In this document: positions 10,031 to 18,567 of the stretch, piece by piece | How positions within the stretch are numbered: position 1 is the first letter of the stretch | Layout of the letters: each line of letters starts with the position of its first letter | Origin: Candidatus Uhrbacteria bacterium CG10_big_fil_rev_8_21_14_0_10_48_11 | Lineage (GTDB): Bacteria > Patescibacteriota > Patescibacteriia > GWA2-46-9 | DNA length: 36,411 nucleotides | Direction of reading: 5' to 3' | NCBI GenBank assembly: GCA_002793855.1 | Contig: PFET01000013.1 | Coordinates: forward strand, 26,426-62,836 | Made by a program: the position numbers and the translations under genes | Notes under the pieces: model-generated | Databases searched by the model: none | Seen by the model: the letters and a program-made list of their open reading frames with translations, nothing else | Told to the model about the DNA's origin: nothing

Positions 10031-10135
10031 GTACTTTCTGAAAAAATGTGCCAGTCAACGACTGGCAAAACTAGGTTTAGTGTAGCGCGGACAGGGCAAT
10101 GAAGCAACCCTAACAAAGCCCATTTTTTGACTTTT

Positions 10136-10164
10136 TTGACAGCTAGCAAAACGACGTCTACCAT
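10136..10164 (+). promoter_or_regulatory. Candidate promoter of glyA
   Basis: TTGACA (10136-10141), 17 nt, TACCAT (10159-10164); ATG at 10173. Confidence 0.6.
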
Positions 10165-10172
10165 TTATCCAT

Positions 10173-11459
10173 ATGCAGCAACTAACGATCCAAGACCCTG
10201 ATATAACAAAACTGATTGGCGCCGAGCTTAACCGCCAGCGTCAGGGGTTGGAAATGATTCCTTCCGAAAACTTTACTTCGCTTGCGGTAATGGAAGCTCT
10301 TGGTTCTGTTCTCACTAATAAGTACTCGGAGGGCTATCCCGGAAAGCGCTACTACGGCGGCAACGAGTTTATTGATCAAATCGAGGAGCTCTGCCGAACA
10401 CGAGCAAAAAAACTCTTCGGAGTAGAACATGCAAACGTTCAGCCCTACTCTGGGTCTCCGGCAAATCAAGCGGTGTATTTTGCCCTGCTTGAACCGGGCG
10501 ATATGGTGCTTGGCATGGCGCTCGCGCAAGGTGGACACCTTACCCATGGCTACAAGCTAAACTTTTCTGGTCGCTTCTACCGTTCCGTCAGCTACGGTGT
10601 CGAAAAAGAAAATGAACGGTTAGACTACGATGTCGTTCGTGAAATTGCAAAAAAGGAAAAACCAAAATTAATTGTCTGTGGGGCAACCGCCTACCCCCGA
10701 GTTATTGATTTTGCCGCATTCCGGAGCATTGCCGACGAGGTGGGCGCATACCTCCTTGCTGACATTTCGCACATCACTGGACTTGTACTCTCTGGAGACC
10801 ACCAAAGCCCCGTACCGTACGCTGATATTGTTACAACGACAACACACAAAACGTTACGCGGTCCGAGAGGTGCCATGATTCTTGTCCCGCACAGCGCCGA
10901 CCGCTTGCATGACCGCTATCACCAATCAACCAAGCGCGATCTTGCGGGGTTGGTAGACGCTGCCATTATCCCTGGTCTTCAAGGCGGGCCGCACAACCAT
11001 CAAACAGCGGCCATTGGAGTTTCCCTTAAAGAAGCTGCCGAGCCCTCATTTGCCGATTACGGCCACCAAATTGTGAAGAACGCAAAAGCGCTAGCAGAAA
11101 GTTTAACCGAAGCAGGACTTACGCTCGTTACCGGCGGAACCGACAACCACCTCCTGCTCGTCAACCTTGGTAATACAAAGCTCTCTGGAAAAGTAGCCGA
11201 GACGCTCCTCGATGAAGTTGGCATTACCGTCAATAAAAATATGATTCCTTTTGACCCAAGAAAACCGATGGACCCTTCGGGCATCCGCCTTGGTACCCCT
11301 GCACTGACCACCCGTGGCTTTACTGAAGACGATATGCGAATAGTCGGAAAAACAATAGCCGCAATGCTCCAGTGCCCTGATGATGAGTCGGTAAAAGCAG
11401 AAGCGCGAAAAACAATCCGTTCACTTACCGAGGCGCACCCACTCTACCCAGAACTTTAA
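10173..11459 (+). CDS. glyA: Serine hydroxymethyltransferase
   Basis: MIPSENFTS, NKYSEGYPGKRYYGGNEFIDQIE, TTTTHKTLRGPRGAMI. Confidence 0.98.
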   Translation: MQQLTIQDPDITKLIGAELNRQRQGLEMIPSENFTSLAVMEALGSVLTNKYSEGYPGKRYYGGNEFIDQIEELCRTRAKKLFGVEHANVQPYSGSPANQAVYFALLEPGDMVLGMALAQGGHLTHGYKLNFSGRFYRSVSYGVEKENERLDYDVVREIAKKEKPKLIVCGATAYPRVIDFAAFRSIADEVGAYLLADISHITGLVLSGDHQSPVPYADIVTTTTHKTLRGPRGAMILVPHSADRLHDRYHQSTKRDLAGLVDAAIIPGLQGGPHNHQTAAIGVSLKEAAEPSFADYGHQIVKNAKALAESLTEAGLTLVTGGTDNHLLLVNLGNTKLSGKVAETLLDEVGITVNKNMIPFDPRKPMDPSGIRLGTPALTTRGFTEDDMRIVGKTIAAMLQCPDDESVKAEARKTIRSLTEAHPLYPEL

Positions 11460-12355
11460 CCTTCGTCCTGCCGTTTTGCTAAGTAGAGTAAATTTGCATA
11501 GAGCATCGCGACCGTAACGGGGCCAACACCACCCGGTACCGGTGTCGCGGCTGATGCAATAGCGCTTACGCTCTCCCAATCAAAATCCCCTTTCGTTCGT
11601 CCATTGACGAGCGTCGTACCGACATCAATACCGACTACGCCACGCTTTAACATGTTCCCGGTAATGCTACCCGGTTTGCCAACCGCGCTTACTAAAAGAT
11701 CCGCACGCTCTGTTTTTTTGACAAGCGTTGCGTCGTCACTGCGTACCACCTCGACCTGCATACCCGCGCGCGCTAAAGCAACCCTAAGCGTTGGACCAAA
11801 AACATCTCCGTCAGAAATAACAATCGCCTGCTTTCCAAATAAATCTTCGTTAACCTTACCAATAGACCCTTGGTGATAAAAAGGGAGATAACGATAACCG
11901 TCGTCGCCACTAAGCGAATACACGAGCGCCATTACCGCGGCAACCGGTGTCGGGAGAAAGGAACCAGGGGTGTCGTTTAAAAATCGTTCTCTATTTATTT
12001 TGGTCAGCCCATCAACGTCTCGTGCTGGATCAATCTGCTGCAAAAGGTCGTTCGTTTTTTCCCGCAGCTTTGTCGGTAGCGGCAGCTGAATGATGTAACC
12101 GTCCGGCAGCAGGTTTAACTCCCGCGTCTTCTCGGTAATTATTTCTACCGTTGCCTCGGCGGCAAGATGATGCAAGGTAAAACTGATACCAAGGTCTTGT
12201 GCCATCTTCTCTTTGCGCCGGACATAGAGGTGGGATGCCGGATCGTCACCAACAAGCAAACAGTGAAACGATAGTGACCGCTCAAGTGTCGTCAGTTGAC
12301 GAGTAATTTCGGCATCAATACCGCTGGCTATTTTTTTACCATCTATACTGTTCAT
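11456..12355 (-). CDS. folD: Methylenetetrahydrofolate dehydrogenase/cyclohydrolase
   Basis: CLLVGDDPASHLYVRRKEKMAQDLGI, GYIIQLPLP, PARDVDGLT, TPVPGGVGPVTVAMLYAN. Confidence 0.96.
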   Translation of the reverse strand: MNSIDGKKIASGIDAEITRQLTTLERSLSFHCLLVGDDPASHLYVRRKEKMAQDLGISFTLHHLAAEATVEIITEKTRELNLLPDGYIIQLPLPTKLREKTNDLLQQIDPARDVDGLTKINRERFLNDTPGSFLPTPVAAVMALVYSLSGDDGYRYLPFYHQGSIGKVNEDLFGKQAIVISDGDVFGPTLRVALARAGMQVEVVRSDDATLVKKTERADLLVSAVGKPGSITGNMLKRGVVGIDVGTTLVNGRTKGDFDWESVSAIASAATPVPGGVGPVTVAMLYANLLYLAKRQDEG

Positions 12356-14049
12356 ACCGTCATACAGTTATCACACGCAGCGCAAGTATCCGGCGCATCA
12401 CGGTCGCCAAGGTAGTGAAGAACATACGCACGGCGGCAATTTGAAGTATGGGCGTACGTTTCCATGAGCGCTAACTTTTGCTCGCCGCGCCGACGTTTGG
12501 CGCGCAAGGCCACCCAGTCGAGATCTAATTTTTCCGGATCGGTGCGCTCAAGCAATCGTATCTCTTGCCCGCGAAATGGCGGCTGGTAGACCAGTACCCC
12601 TTTGTCATTGAGGGCGCGCAACGAACGACTTACCGCCTCGCGAGAAACAGCCCGATCGCGAATGAGCTCCTCAACCGAAAACGAAATACCGTTCTCGAGT
12701 TCTTTCTGGTACGTATCACGAAGTAGCTCCCATACCTGTCGCTGCACTTTTGCCCTCGGTAAAACCGCCGTATCAACTTCTTCTAGTGGATGCAGGAGCT
12801 GCAACTTTGCCTCAAGTGCGCCCTCGCGTGGTCGTTTAAGGTACCCAGCGTGTTCAAGCGTTTTCATGGCAGTACTTACCGCAAGCTCCGGTGCTTTCAT
12901 TCCGACACCAGCCAGTATTTCGCTGTAAGTGGTCTGAATTACTTCCCCGACTTGCTGGGTAAGATAGCGGTATACCTCACGGATGAGCTGGGGAGACGGA
13001 TTCTCGCCCTCAATAAAAAATTCACGCAAATAACGGTCAGACGGATGGTAAAGCAGAACAGCGTAACTCGGCTTGCCGTCCCGGCCGGCCCGTCCGGCTT
13101 CTTGATAGTAAGCCTCGAGTGTGCCCGGTAAATCAAAGTGTACGAGTAGTCGAATATTTGCCTTGTCGATACCAAGACCAAAAGCGTTCGTTGCCACCAT
13201 CACCTGCGCCTCATCGTTCATAAAACGACGTTGCGCTTCGGCTCGGTCAACTTTGTCCATACCGGCATGATAGGCAGCAACCGAAATATCGTTCATTTCT
13301 AAAACCTCACGTAGGGTATCTACGGTGTCGCGGGTGCCGCCATAGACAATTGCCGGACCAGGAACGCGTTCGACGAGTTCCAGTACTTTCTCTATCTTTT
13401 CGGTTGGGGTAGCGCGGATAACGCCATAGGTCAGGTTTGGCCTATCAAAACCGGTCACCACAACAAGAGGATCGTTCAATGCTAACGCCTTAACGATGTC
13501 CTCCCGCACGTCCGGTGTTGCCGTTGCAGTCAAGGCAATAACGGGAGGACGATGCAGCGCTTCTAGCACTGGCCGAAGTCGCAGATAGCTTGGTCGAAAA
13601 TCGTGCCCCCATTCTGAAATACAATGCGCCTCGTCAACCGCAAATAAGGAGACAGTGATGCCGGCGAGAGCAGATACGAACGGCTGATCGTAGAATCGCT
13701 CCGGCGCGACGTAAAGCAATTGGTAACGTCCGGCCAATACTTCGGCTGTGCGCTCGCTGCGCTCTTTTGGTGAGAGAGAACTATTAATGAACGTCGCCGC
13801 AACGCCTCGGCGATTGAGCTCGTCGACCTGATCTTTCATAAGCGCAATCAGCGGTGAAACCACAAGGGTAAGACCGGGAAGAAGTAGCGCCGGTAATTGA
13901 TAGCAAAGCGACTTTCCTGCGCCGGTCGGCATCACTACCAAAACATCACGACCAGCAAGCACCGCCGCAACGACATCCTCTTGCCCTCGGCGAAACTCTT
14001 GATAGCCAAAAGTGTTTGCTAAAAATTCTTTTACCTTTTCTGTTGCCAT
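12352..14049 (-). CDS. recQ: RecQ family ATP-dependent DNA helicase
   Basis: FRRGQEDVVAAVLAGRDVLVVMPTGAGKSLCYQLPALL, DEAHCISEWGHDFRPSY, QEAGRAGRDG, C-terminal zinc site CRRAYVLHYLGD..CAACDNC. Start placed at MATEKVKEF. Confidence 0.96.
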   Translation of the reverse strand: MATEKVKEFLANTFGYQEFRRGQEDVVAAVLAGRDVLVVMPTGAGKSLCYQLPALLLPGLTLVVSPLIALMKDQVDELNRRGVAATFINSSLSPKERSERTAEVLAGRYQLLYVAPERFYDQPFVSALAGITVSLFAVDEAHCISEWGHDFRPSYLRLRPVLEALHRPPVIALTATATPDVREDIVKALALNDPLVVVTGFDRPNLTYGVIRATPTEKIEKVLELVERVPGPAIVYGGTRDTVDTLREVLEMNDISVAAYHAGMDKVDRAEAQRRFMNDEAQVMVATNAFGLGIDKANIRLLVHFDLPGTLEAYYQEAGRAGRDGKPSYAVLLYHPSDRYLREFFIEGENPSPQLIREVYRYLTQQVGEVIQTTYSEILAGVGMKAPELAVSTAMKTLEHAGYLKRPREGALEAKLQLLHPLEEVDTAVLPRAKVQRQVWELLRDTYQKELENGISFSVEELIRDRAVSREAVSRSLRALNDKGVLVYQPPFRGQEIRLLERTDPEKLDLDWVALRAKRRRGEQKLALMETYAHTSNCRRAYVLHYLGDRDAPDTCAACDNCMTV

Positions 14050-14097
14050 AGTGGGGTACAGTGTAGCACAGGTAAACAAATGCAGAATAAAAGGGGA

Positions 14098-14123
14098 CGC
14101 CGCACGACTGTTGCCGCGCGGCG
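14098..14123 (-). terminator. Possible terminator for the 14260-14676 gene (minus strand)
   Basis: CGCCGC...GCGGCG hairpin followed on the minus strand by TCCCCTTTTATT. Confidence 0.4.
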
Positions 14124-14259
14124 CTGGTTACCTTGGATGAATGTGCGGTCTCCGCTTCCCCGTAAAAGGGTGGGCTATGAGATAGCTAGTCTCGGTCGAA
14201 CACTCCCCTTTCCTTTCTGACGTCAGGAATCCTGGTCGGCAATTATTGCAGAGCAGTGT

Positions 14260-14676
14260 TCATGACCCGTCGACCAAGATCACACTTGTTCTTTCAGAGA
14301 AACCACAGCGATGACAAAACTCATCGGAGACCGCTGCCTTGCTCCTCCCTCTTTGTCTAGCAAGAAACACCCTGTACCGCCAGGCAAATAGCCCCCCACG
14401 TACGTAGCTGGCGCTGAGACCAAGGACGTCGCATACCCAATTGAACGAACAGGGCTCCTCCGTCTCGCTGCTTATCCATCGGGTGACTTCTCTGTGAACA
14501 ATCTGTTGAACAGGCTCGTTGGTAATGAGATACTTTTGAAAATCCTCAATAGCATCTCTTAATACCGCTAGCCACAGAAGTCGTTCCTGAACGGCAGGAG
14601 TTGTACGATCGAGAAAAGACTCCGCATCCACCCCCGCAGGATCCGTACAAGTCGTTGAAAGCTCTCGCAAATTCAT
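14260..14676 (-). CDS. Conserved hypothetical small protein (family with F-x-W-V-C-x-x-L-G-L-x-x-x-Y-V-R-x-G-L core)
   Basis: SD AAGGAGGGTG just before ATG at 14676; core LWLAVLRDAIEDFQKYL...CSFNWVCDVLGLSASYVRGGLFAWR. Confidence 0.7.
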   Translation of the reverse strand: MNLRELSTTCTDPAGVDAESFLDRTTPAVQERLLWLAVLRDAIEDFQKYLITNEPVQQIVHREVTRWISSETEEPCSFNWVCDVLGLSASYVRGGLFAWRYRVFLARQRGRSKAAVSDEFCHRCGFSERTSVILVDGS

Positions 14677-14738
14677 CACACCCTCCTTGCCGCCATGCAG
14701 CAAAAAAAGAGAAACGTTGACAGCTTATTGCTGAAAAA

Positions 14739-15254
14739 TTACTTTGTCAATCGTAAAAAAACTTCTCTAGTTATCTCCACGTCTTTGTCCGCACGATGGG
14801 CGCCGGTTATATCAAGCCCGAAATGGGTTGCAATGGTACCGAGTTTATAATTTGGTAAACGCAACTGCTTACGCGCCAGATCTAGCGTATCAACCAGTTG
14901 ATGCTGTTCTGTGATAAAACCGTATAAGCCAAAATGGTGTTGCAAAAACGGATAATCAAAACGGCGAATGTTATGCCCAACCAAAATGCCCTTTTCTGCA
15001 AACTGAACAAACTCTTTAAAAACGGCAAACCCGTCAACGCCATGCTCTTCTAAAAAAACATCAGTTAATCCATGAATTGCGGTGGCGGAAGCAGGGACAG
15101 GAATACTTGGCCGTATGAACGCATGAAAAGTATCAACCACTTTGCGCCCAATGATACGTTCAGCCGCAAGCTCAATAATTTCATCGCCGCCCGCATAAAA
15201 AAATCCGGTGGTTTCGGTGTCGAGTACAATGTACGAGCGGTTTTCATTTTGCAT
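14739..15254 (-). CDS. 3'-5' exonuclease, DnaQ/DEDD family (PolC/epsilon-like)
   Basis: YIVLDTETTGF (ExoI), VGHNIRRFDYPFL (ExoII), HRADKDVEITREVF (ExoIII). Start placed at MQNENRSY. Confidence 0.9.
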   Translation of the reverse strand: MQNENRSYIVLDTETTGFFYAGGDEIIELAAERIIGRKVVDTFHAFIRPSIPVPASATAIHGLTDVFLEEHGVDGFAVFKEFVQFAEKGILVGHNIRRFDYPFLQHHFGLYGFITEQHQLVDTLDLARKQLRLPNYKLGTIATHFGLDITGAHRADKDVEITREVFLRLTK

Positions 15255-15362
15255 ATCTTTTACCCTAGCGCAAAATACGCGCACTGACCACTAAAGTGCA
15301 CGGACTGGCAAAACCTGCCAACACCTTGTATGATTCGTGGCACCACTATTTTTAACACTACT

Positions 15363-16427
15363 ATGTCACTTAAGGTTGGTATTGTGGGTCTTCCGAATGT
15401 AGGCAAATCTACCCTCTTCAAGGCCCTCACCAAAAAACAGGTAACGATAGAAAACTACCCATTCGCCACCATTGAGCCGAATGTGGGGGTGGTTTCTGTC
15501 CCTGATAATCGCCTGACAGCGCTTGCCGCAACCGCGAAATCAGCAAAAATAATTCCGACCGTTATCGAATTTGTCGATATTGCAGGCTTGGTTGCAGGTG
15601 CGCACCAAGGAGAAGGACTAGGCAATAAATTTCTTTCCCACATTCGAGAGGTCGACGCCATCGTTGAAGTCGTTCGTGATTTCACCGACAGCAACATCAC
15701 GCACGTTATGGGCAACCCTGACCCCGAGCGCGACCTCAGCGTGATTGGTATCGAACTCGCTATGGCAGATCTTGATACGGTAACTCGCCGCATTGCCACA
15801 ACTGAAGGCAAAGCGCGAAGCGGTGACAAACAAGCGATGCAAGAGCTGGCACTTTTAACCCGACTGCGCGAGGCGCTTGATACCAAAGAAGCAGCGCGCA
15901 GTGTAACGACAACCGACGAAGAGAAGAAAATTTTGCGCCAGCTCAACCTGTTAACAGCAAAACCGCTTCTGGTAGTAAAAAATGTCGCCGAGGAAGACGT
16001 CAAAAAAAATGCGGGCAAAACAGACGAATTAACTATTTCTGCAAAGATAGAATCAGAGCTGGCCGAACTTGAGTTAGACGATATGCGACAGTACCTTACC
16101 GAGCTTGGCTGGGAACGCTCTGGCCTTGATCGGCTCATTCAGGCAAGTTACGAGCTGCTTGAGCTCATCACTTTCTTTACCGCTGGCCCCACTGAAACAC
16201 GCGCGTGGACTGTTCGGCGCGGTGCGACCGCGCCGCAGGCGGCGGGCGTCATTCACACCGATTTTGAAGAAGGATTTGTCGCTGCTGAAATTATCGCTTG
16301 GCAAGATCTGGTAGCTGCCGGAAGCGAAGCCAAAGCAAAAGAGCAGGGACTTCTACGGCTAGAAGGAAAAACCTATACCGTGCAAGATGGTGACGTCGCG
16401 CATTTCCGTTTTGCGCCAACCAGCTAA
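15363..16427 (+). CDS. ychF: Redox-regulated/ribosome-associated GTPase-like ATPase YchF
   Basis: MSLKVGIVGLPNVGKSTLFKALTKK, FVDIAGLVAGAHQGEGLGNKFLSHIREVDAI, C-terminal TGS domain. Confidence 0.97.
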   Translation: MSLKVGIVGLPNVGKSTLFKALTKKQVTIENYPFATIEPNVGVVSVPDNRLTALAATAKSAKIIPTVIEFVDIAGLVAGAHQGEGLGNKFLSHIREVDAIVEVVRDFTDSNITHVMGNPDPERDLSVIGIELAMADLDTVTRRIATTEGKARSGDKQAMQELALLTRLREALDTKEAARSVTTTDEEKKILRQLNLLTAKPLLVVKNVAEEDVKKNAGKTDELTISAKIESELAELELDDMRQYLTELGWERSGLDRLIQASYELLELITFFTAGPTETRAWTVRRGATAPQAAGVIHTDFEEGFVAAEIIAWQDLVAAGSEAKAKEQGLLRLEGKTYTVQDGDVAHFRFAPTS

Positions 16428-17089
16428 GACGTGCGAAGCGGGCCGATGAACTCCGCGGCAATGACATCGAGAGCGCTTGTTATTACCGCCTCCTCTAAAA
16501 TGAAAGTAAGTTCCGTGTAGGTAGAAATAATTTCTACAATATTTATTTGGCGAATTGCCAGACTGCGCACGAGCGCAAAAATAATATTCGGCGTTTTTAT
16601 ATAGTCTTGACTAAACCGTACGGTCAAACTGCCAAGTCCACTAATCTTAGCTTTCGGTTTCTCTGTACCAAAAGCTCGCTGGAGATGAACAACAGCCGCT
16701 GCGGTGGCAATGATAGTTACTTCTCCGGTGCCTAAAGATACTGCTAATAATTCGTCCGTACGAAGCCGTCGATCGGTGTACACCTTTCTGAGCGCCAATA
16801 TATTTTCTCCCGTTCTGTTAAAAACTAATTCACATAAACCAGATCGAATAGCGATATCGTGAAGCGTAATAACGGGAACGATTGCTTTTGCTTTTGGTAA
16901 ATCACCAGCCAATCGCGAAAGCGCGGTTACAATGCTACCAAGTTTTACCGGTTTTTTGATCGCCTTTTCAATATCTGCACGAATGGAACGCGCGTAAGCA
17001 GTCAGATTAAGTTGTCTGCTTGCTAAAGTAGAGAGGACGACTTCTGAGTCGTATACGTATTTTGCAACTGCTTCAGATACTTTCAGCAT
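16424..17089 (-). CDS. Hypothetical protein with ACT-like C-terminal region
   Basis: Coding-like ORF. The C-terminus TPNIIFALVRSLAIRQINIVEIISTYTELTFILEE..ALDVI resembles regulatory ACT repeats by eye. Confidence 0.6.
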   Translation of the reverse strand: MLKVSEAVAKYVYDSEVVLSTLASRQLNLTAYARSIRADIEKAIKKPVKLGSIVTALSRLAGDLPKAKAIVPVITLHDIAIRSGLCELVFNRTGENILALRKVYTDRRLRTDELLAVSLGTGEVTIIATAAAVVHLQRAFGTEKPKAKISGLGSLTVRFSQDYIKTPNIIFALVRSLAIRQINIVEIISTYTELTFILEEAVITSALDVIAAEFIGPLRTS

Positions 17090-17212
17090 ATAAAAAATGT
17101 ATCATATGTTACAAATTGTTGCAAAAATGTACCATTGAACTGAAAAATTAACCCCCTGCCTAAGACTGAGTATGCTTGTTAATAAGCGTGCACAACGCAA
17201 GGAGGAAGAGAC

Positions 17213-18106
17213 ATGAGAAAGCAAGTTCTTTTCACTGGTGTCGCGACGGCGCTCGTAACACCGTTCACTGAAGATGACAAAATCGACGAAGTAGCGCTCG
17301 CTGCTATGGTCGAGCGGCAAATTACGGCTGGTATCAACGCGCTTGTCCCCTGTGGTACAACTGGCGAGGCGGCGACGTTGAGTCACGAAGAACAGGAACG
17401 CGTGATCCGCGTCATTGTCGAGGCAACGAATGGACGAGTTCCGGTAATCTCCGGAACTGGATCAAACAGCACGGCGGAGGCAATCGCACTGACCAAAGCC
17501 GCCGAGCAAGCGGGAGCCGATGGTGCGCTCCTGATTAGCCCCTACTACAACAAACCGCAACAGCGGGGCGTAGTTGCCCACTACACAGCGGTTGAAAACG
17601 CTGTCGGCATCCCAATCATCGTCTACAACATCCCTGGGAGAACGGCCTCGAAGATAGAGGCAGAAACGATGGCTAGGCTCGCCGCAATCGATGGAATTGT
17701 CGCGGTCAAAGACGCCACCGGTTCGCCGGCAGAAGTTTCGAGGGTCATCGAAAACTGCGGGCAAGACTTTGCAATCTATTCTGGCGACGATGCACTGACA
17801 TTGCCCATTATCTCAGTTGGTGGCAAGGGTGTCATCTCGGTTACGTCCAACCTCGTACCCGAAGCTATGGTAGCAATGGTGCATGAAATGCTCCACGGAA
17901 ACCCACGGCGTGCCCAGCAGGCCCACCAGCATCTGTTTCCCCTTATTGAGACGTTGTTTCTCGAAACAAACCCCTGCCCAGTCAAGGAGGCACTCGCCCT
18001 AATGGGACAGTGTGACTGCAGGGTACGACTGCCTCTCGTTACGGTCACCAATACAACAAGCGAAGCGCTACGTCGCCAGCTTCTCAGAATTGGGGTTATC
18101 GAATAA
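17213..18106 (+). CDS. dapA: 4-hydroxy-tetrahydrodipicolinate synthase
   Basis: ALVTPFTEDDKID, CGTTGEAATLSHEEQ, SPYYNKPQQRGVVAHY, YNIPGRTASKIE, VAVKDATGS; SD AAGGAGGAAG. Confidence 0.96.
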   Translation: MRKQVLFTGVATALVTPFTEDDKIDEVALAAMVERQITAGINALVPCGTTGEAATLSHEEQERVIRVIVEATNGRVPVISGTGSNSTAEAIALTKAAEQAGADGALLISPYYNKPQQRGVVAHYTAVENAVGIPIIVYNIPGRTASKIEAETMARLAAIDGIVAVKDATGSPAEVSRVIENCGQDFAIYSGDDALTLPIISVGGKGVISVTSNLVPEAMVAMVHEMLHGNPRRAQQAHQHLFPLIETLFLETNPCPVKEALALMGQCDCRVRLPLVTVTNTTSEALRRQLLRIGVIE

Positions 18107-18132
18107 TCCAAGGAGTCTGGGCAGCAAGATCC

Positions 18133-18168
18133 GGAAGCCGCTTACCCACTAGTAAGCGGCTTCCTTTC
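18133..18168 (+). terminator. Terminator after dapA
   Basis: GGAAGCCGCTTAC-ccacta-GTAAGCGGCTTCC-TTTCCT (13 bp perfect stem). Confidence 0.85.
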
Positions 18169-18170
18169 CT

Positions 18171-18212
18171 AAGTAAAAACTACCCCGACATTCGTCGGGA
18201 TAGTTTTTACTT
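18171..18212. terminator. Bidirectional terminator between dapA and the DUF378 gene
   Basis: AAGTAAAAACTA(C)CCCGAC-attc-GTCGGGATAGTTTTTACTT, with A/T tracts on both sides. Confidence 0.85.
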
Positions 18213-18225
18213 CTATGGTTCAGAA

Positions 18226-18483
18226 CTACATTCCAGGATTCATTGGTTGCTGTGGTGTCGATTGCTGCATTGAGCCTTTTGCTTCGCACTTCTTGCACGT
18301 TGCCTTATGAATAGCGATTTCGTAAACCGCTGACAAACCGACGAGTACGTAAATCACGCGAGAAACAACCGCACCCATGCCGCCGAATAGCGCGCCAATA
18401 TCCCAGCCCAAAAGACCAAAAAGAAGCCAATTCAATCCTCCAACAATAAGCAAGAGGAAAGTAATCATATGTAGATTTTTCAT
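18226..18483 (-). CDS. DUF378-like small membrane protein
   Basis: MKNLHMITFLLLIVGGLNWLLFGLLGWDIGALFG...VLVGLSAVYEI; SD AAAGGGGGTGA upstream. Confidence 0.88.
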   Translation of the reverse strand: MKNLHMITFLLLIVGGLNWLLFGLLGWDIGALFGGMGAVVSRVIYVLVGLSAVYEIAIHKATCKKCEAKGSMQQSTPQQPMNPGM

Positions 18484-18567
18484 ACCGTCACCCCCTTTCT
18501 GTAAGGTGGATAGTTCTTCTCTGTTCAATGGTATTGTACCGCGATTTACCCTTTACGGCAAACCATT

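Noticed and set aside
10060-15317. Shared 12-mer GACTGGCAAAAC upstream of two genes
   Set aside because: Many 12-mer coincidences are expected in a 36-kb window; not significant alone.
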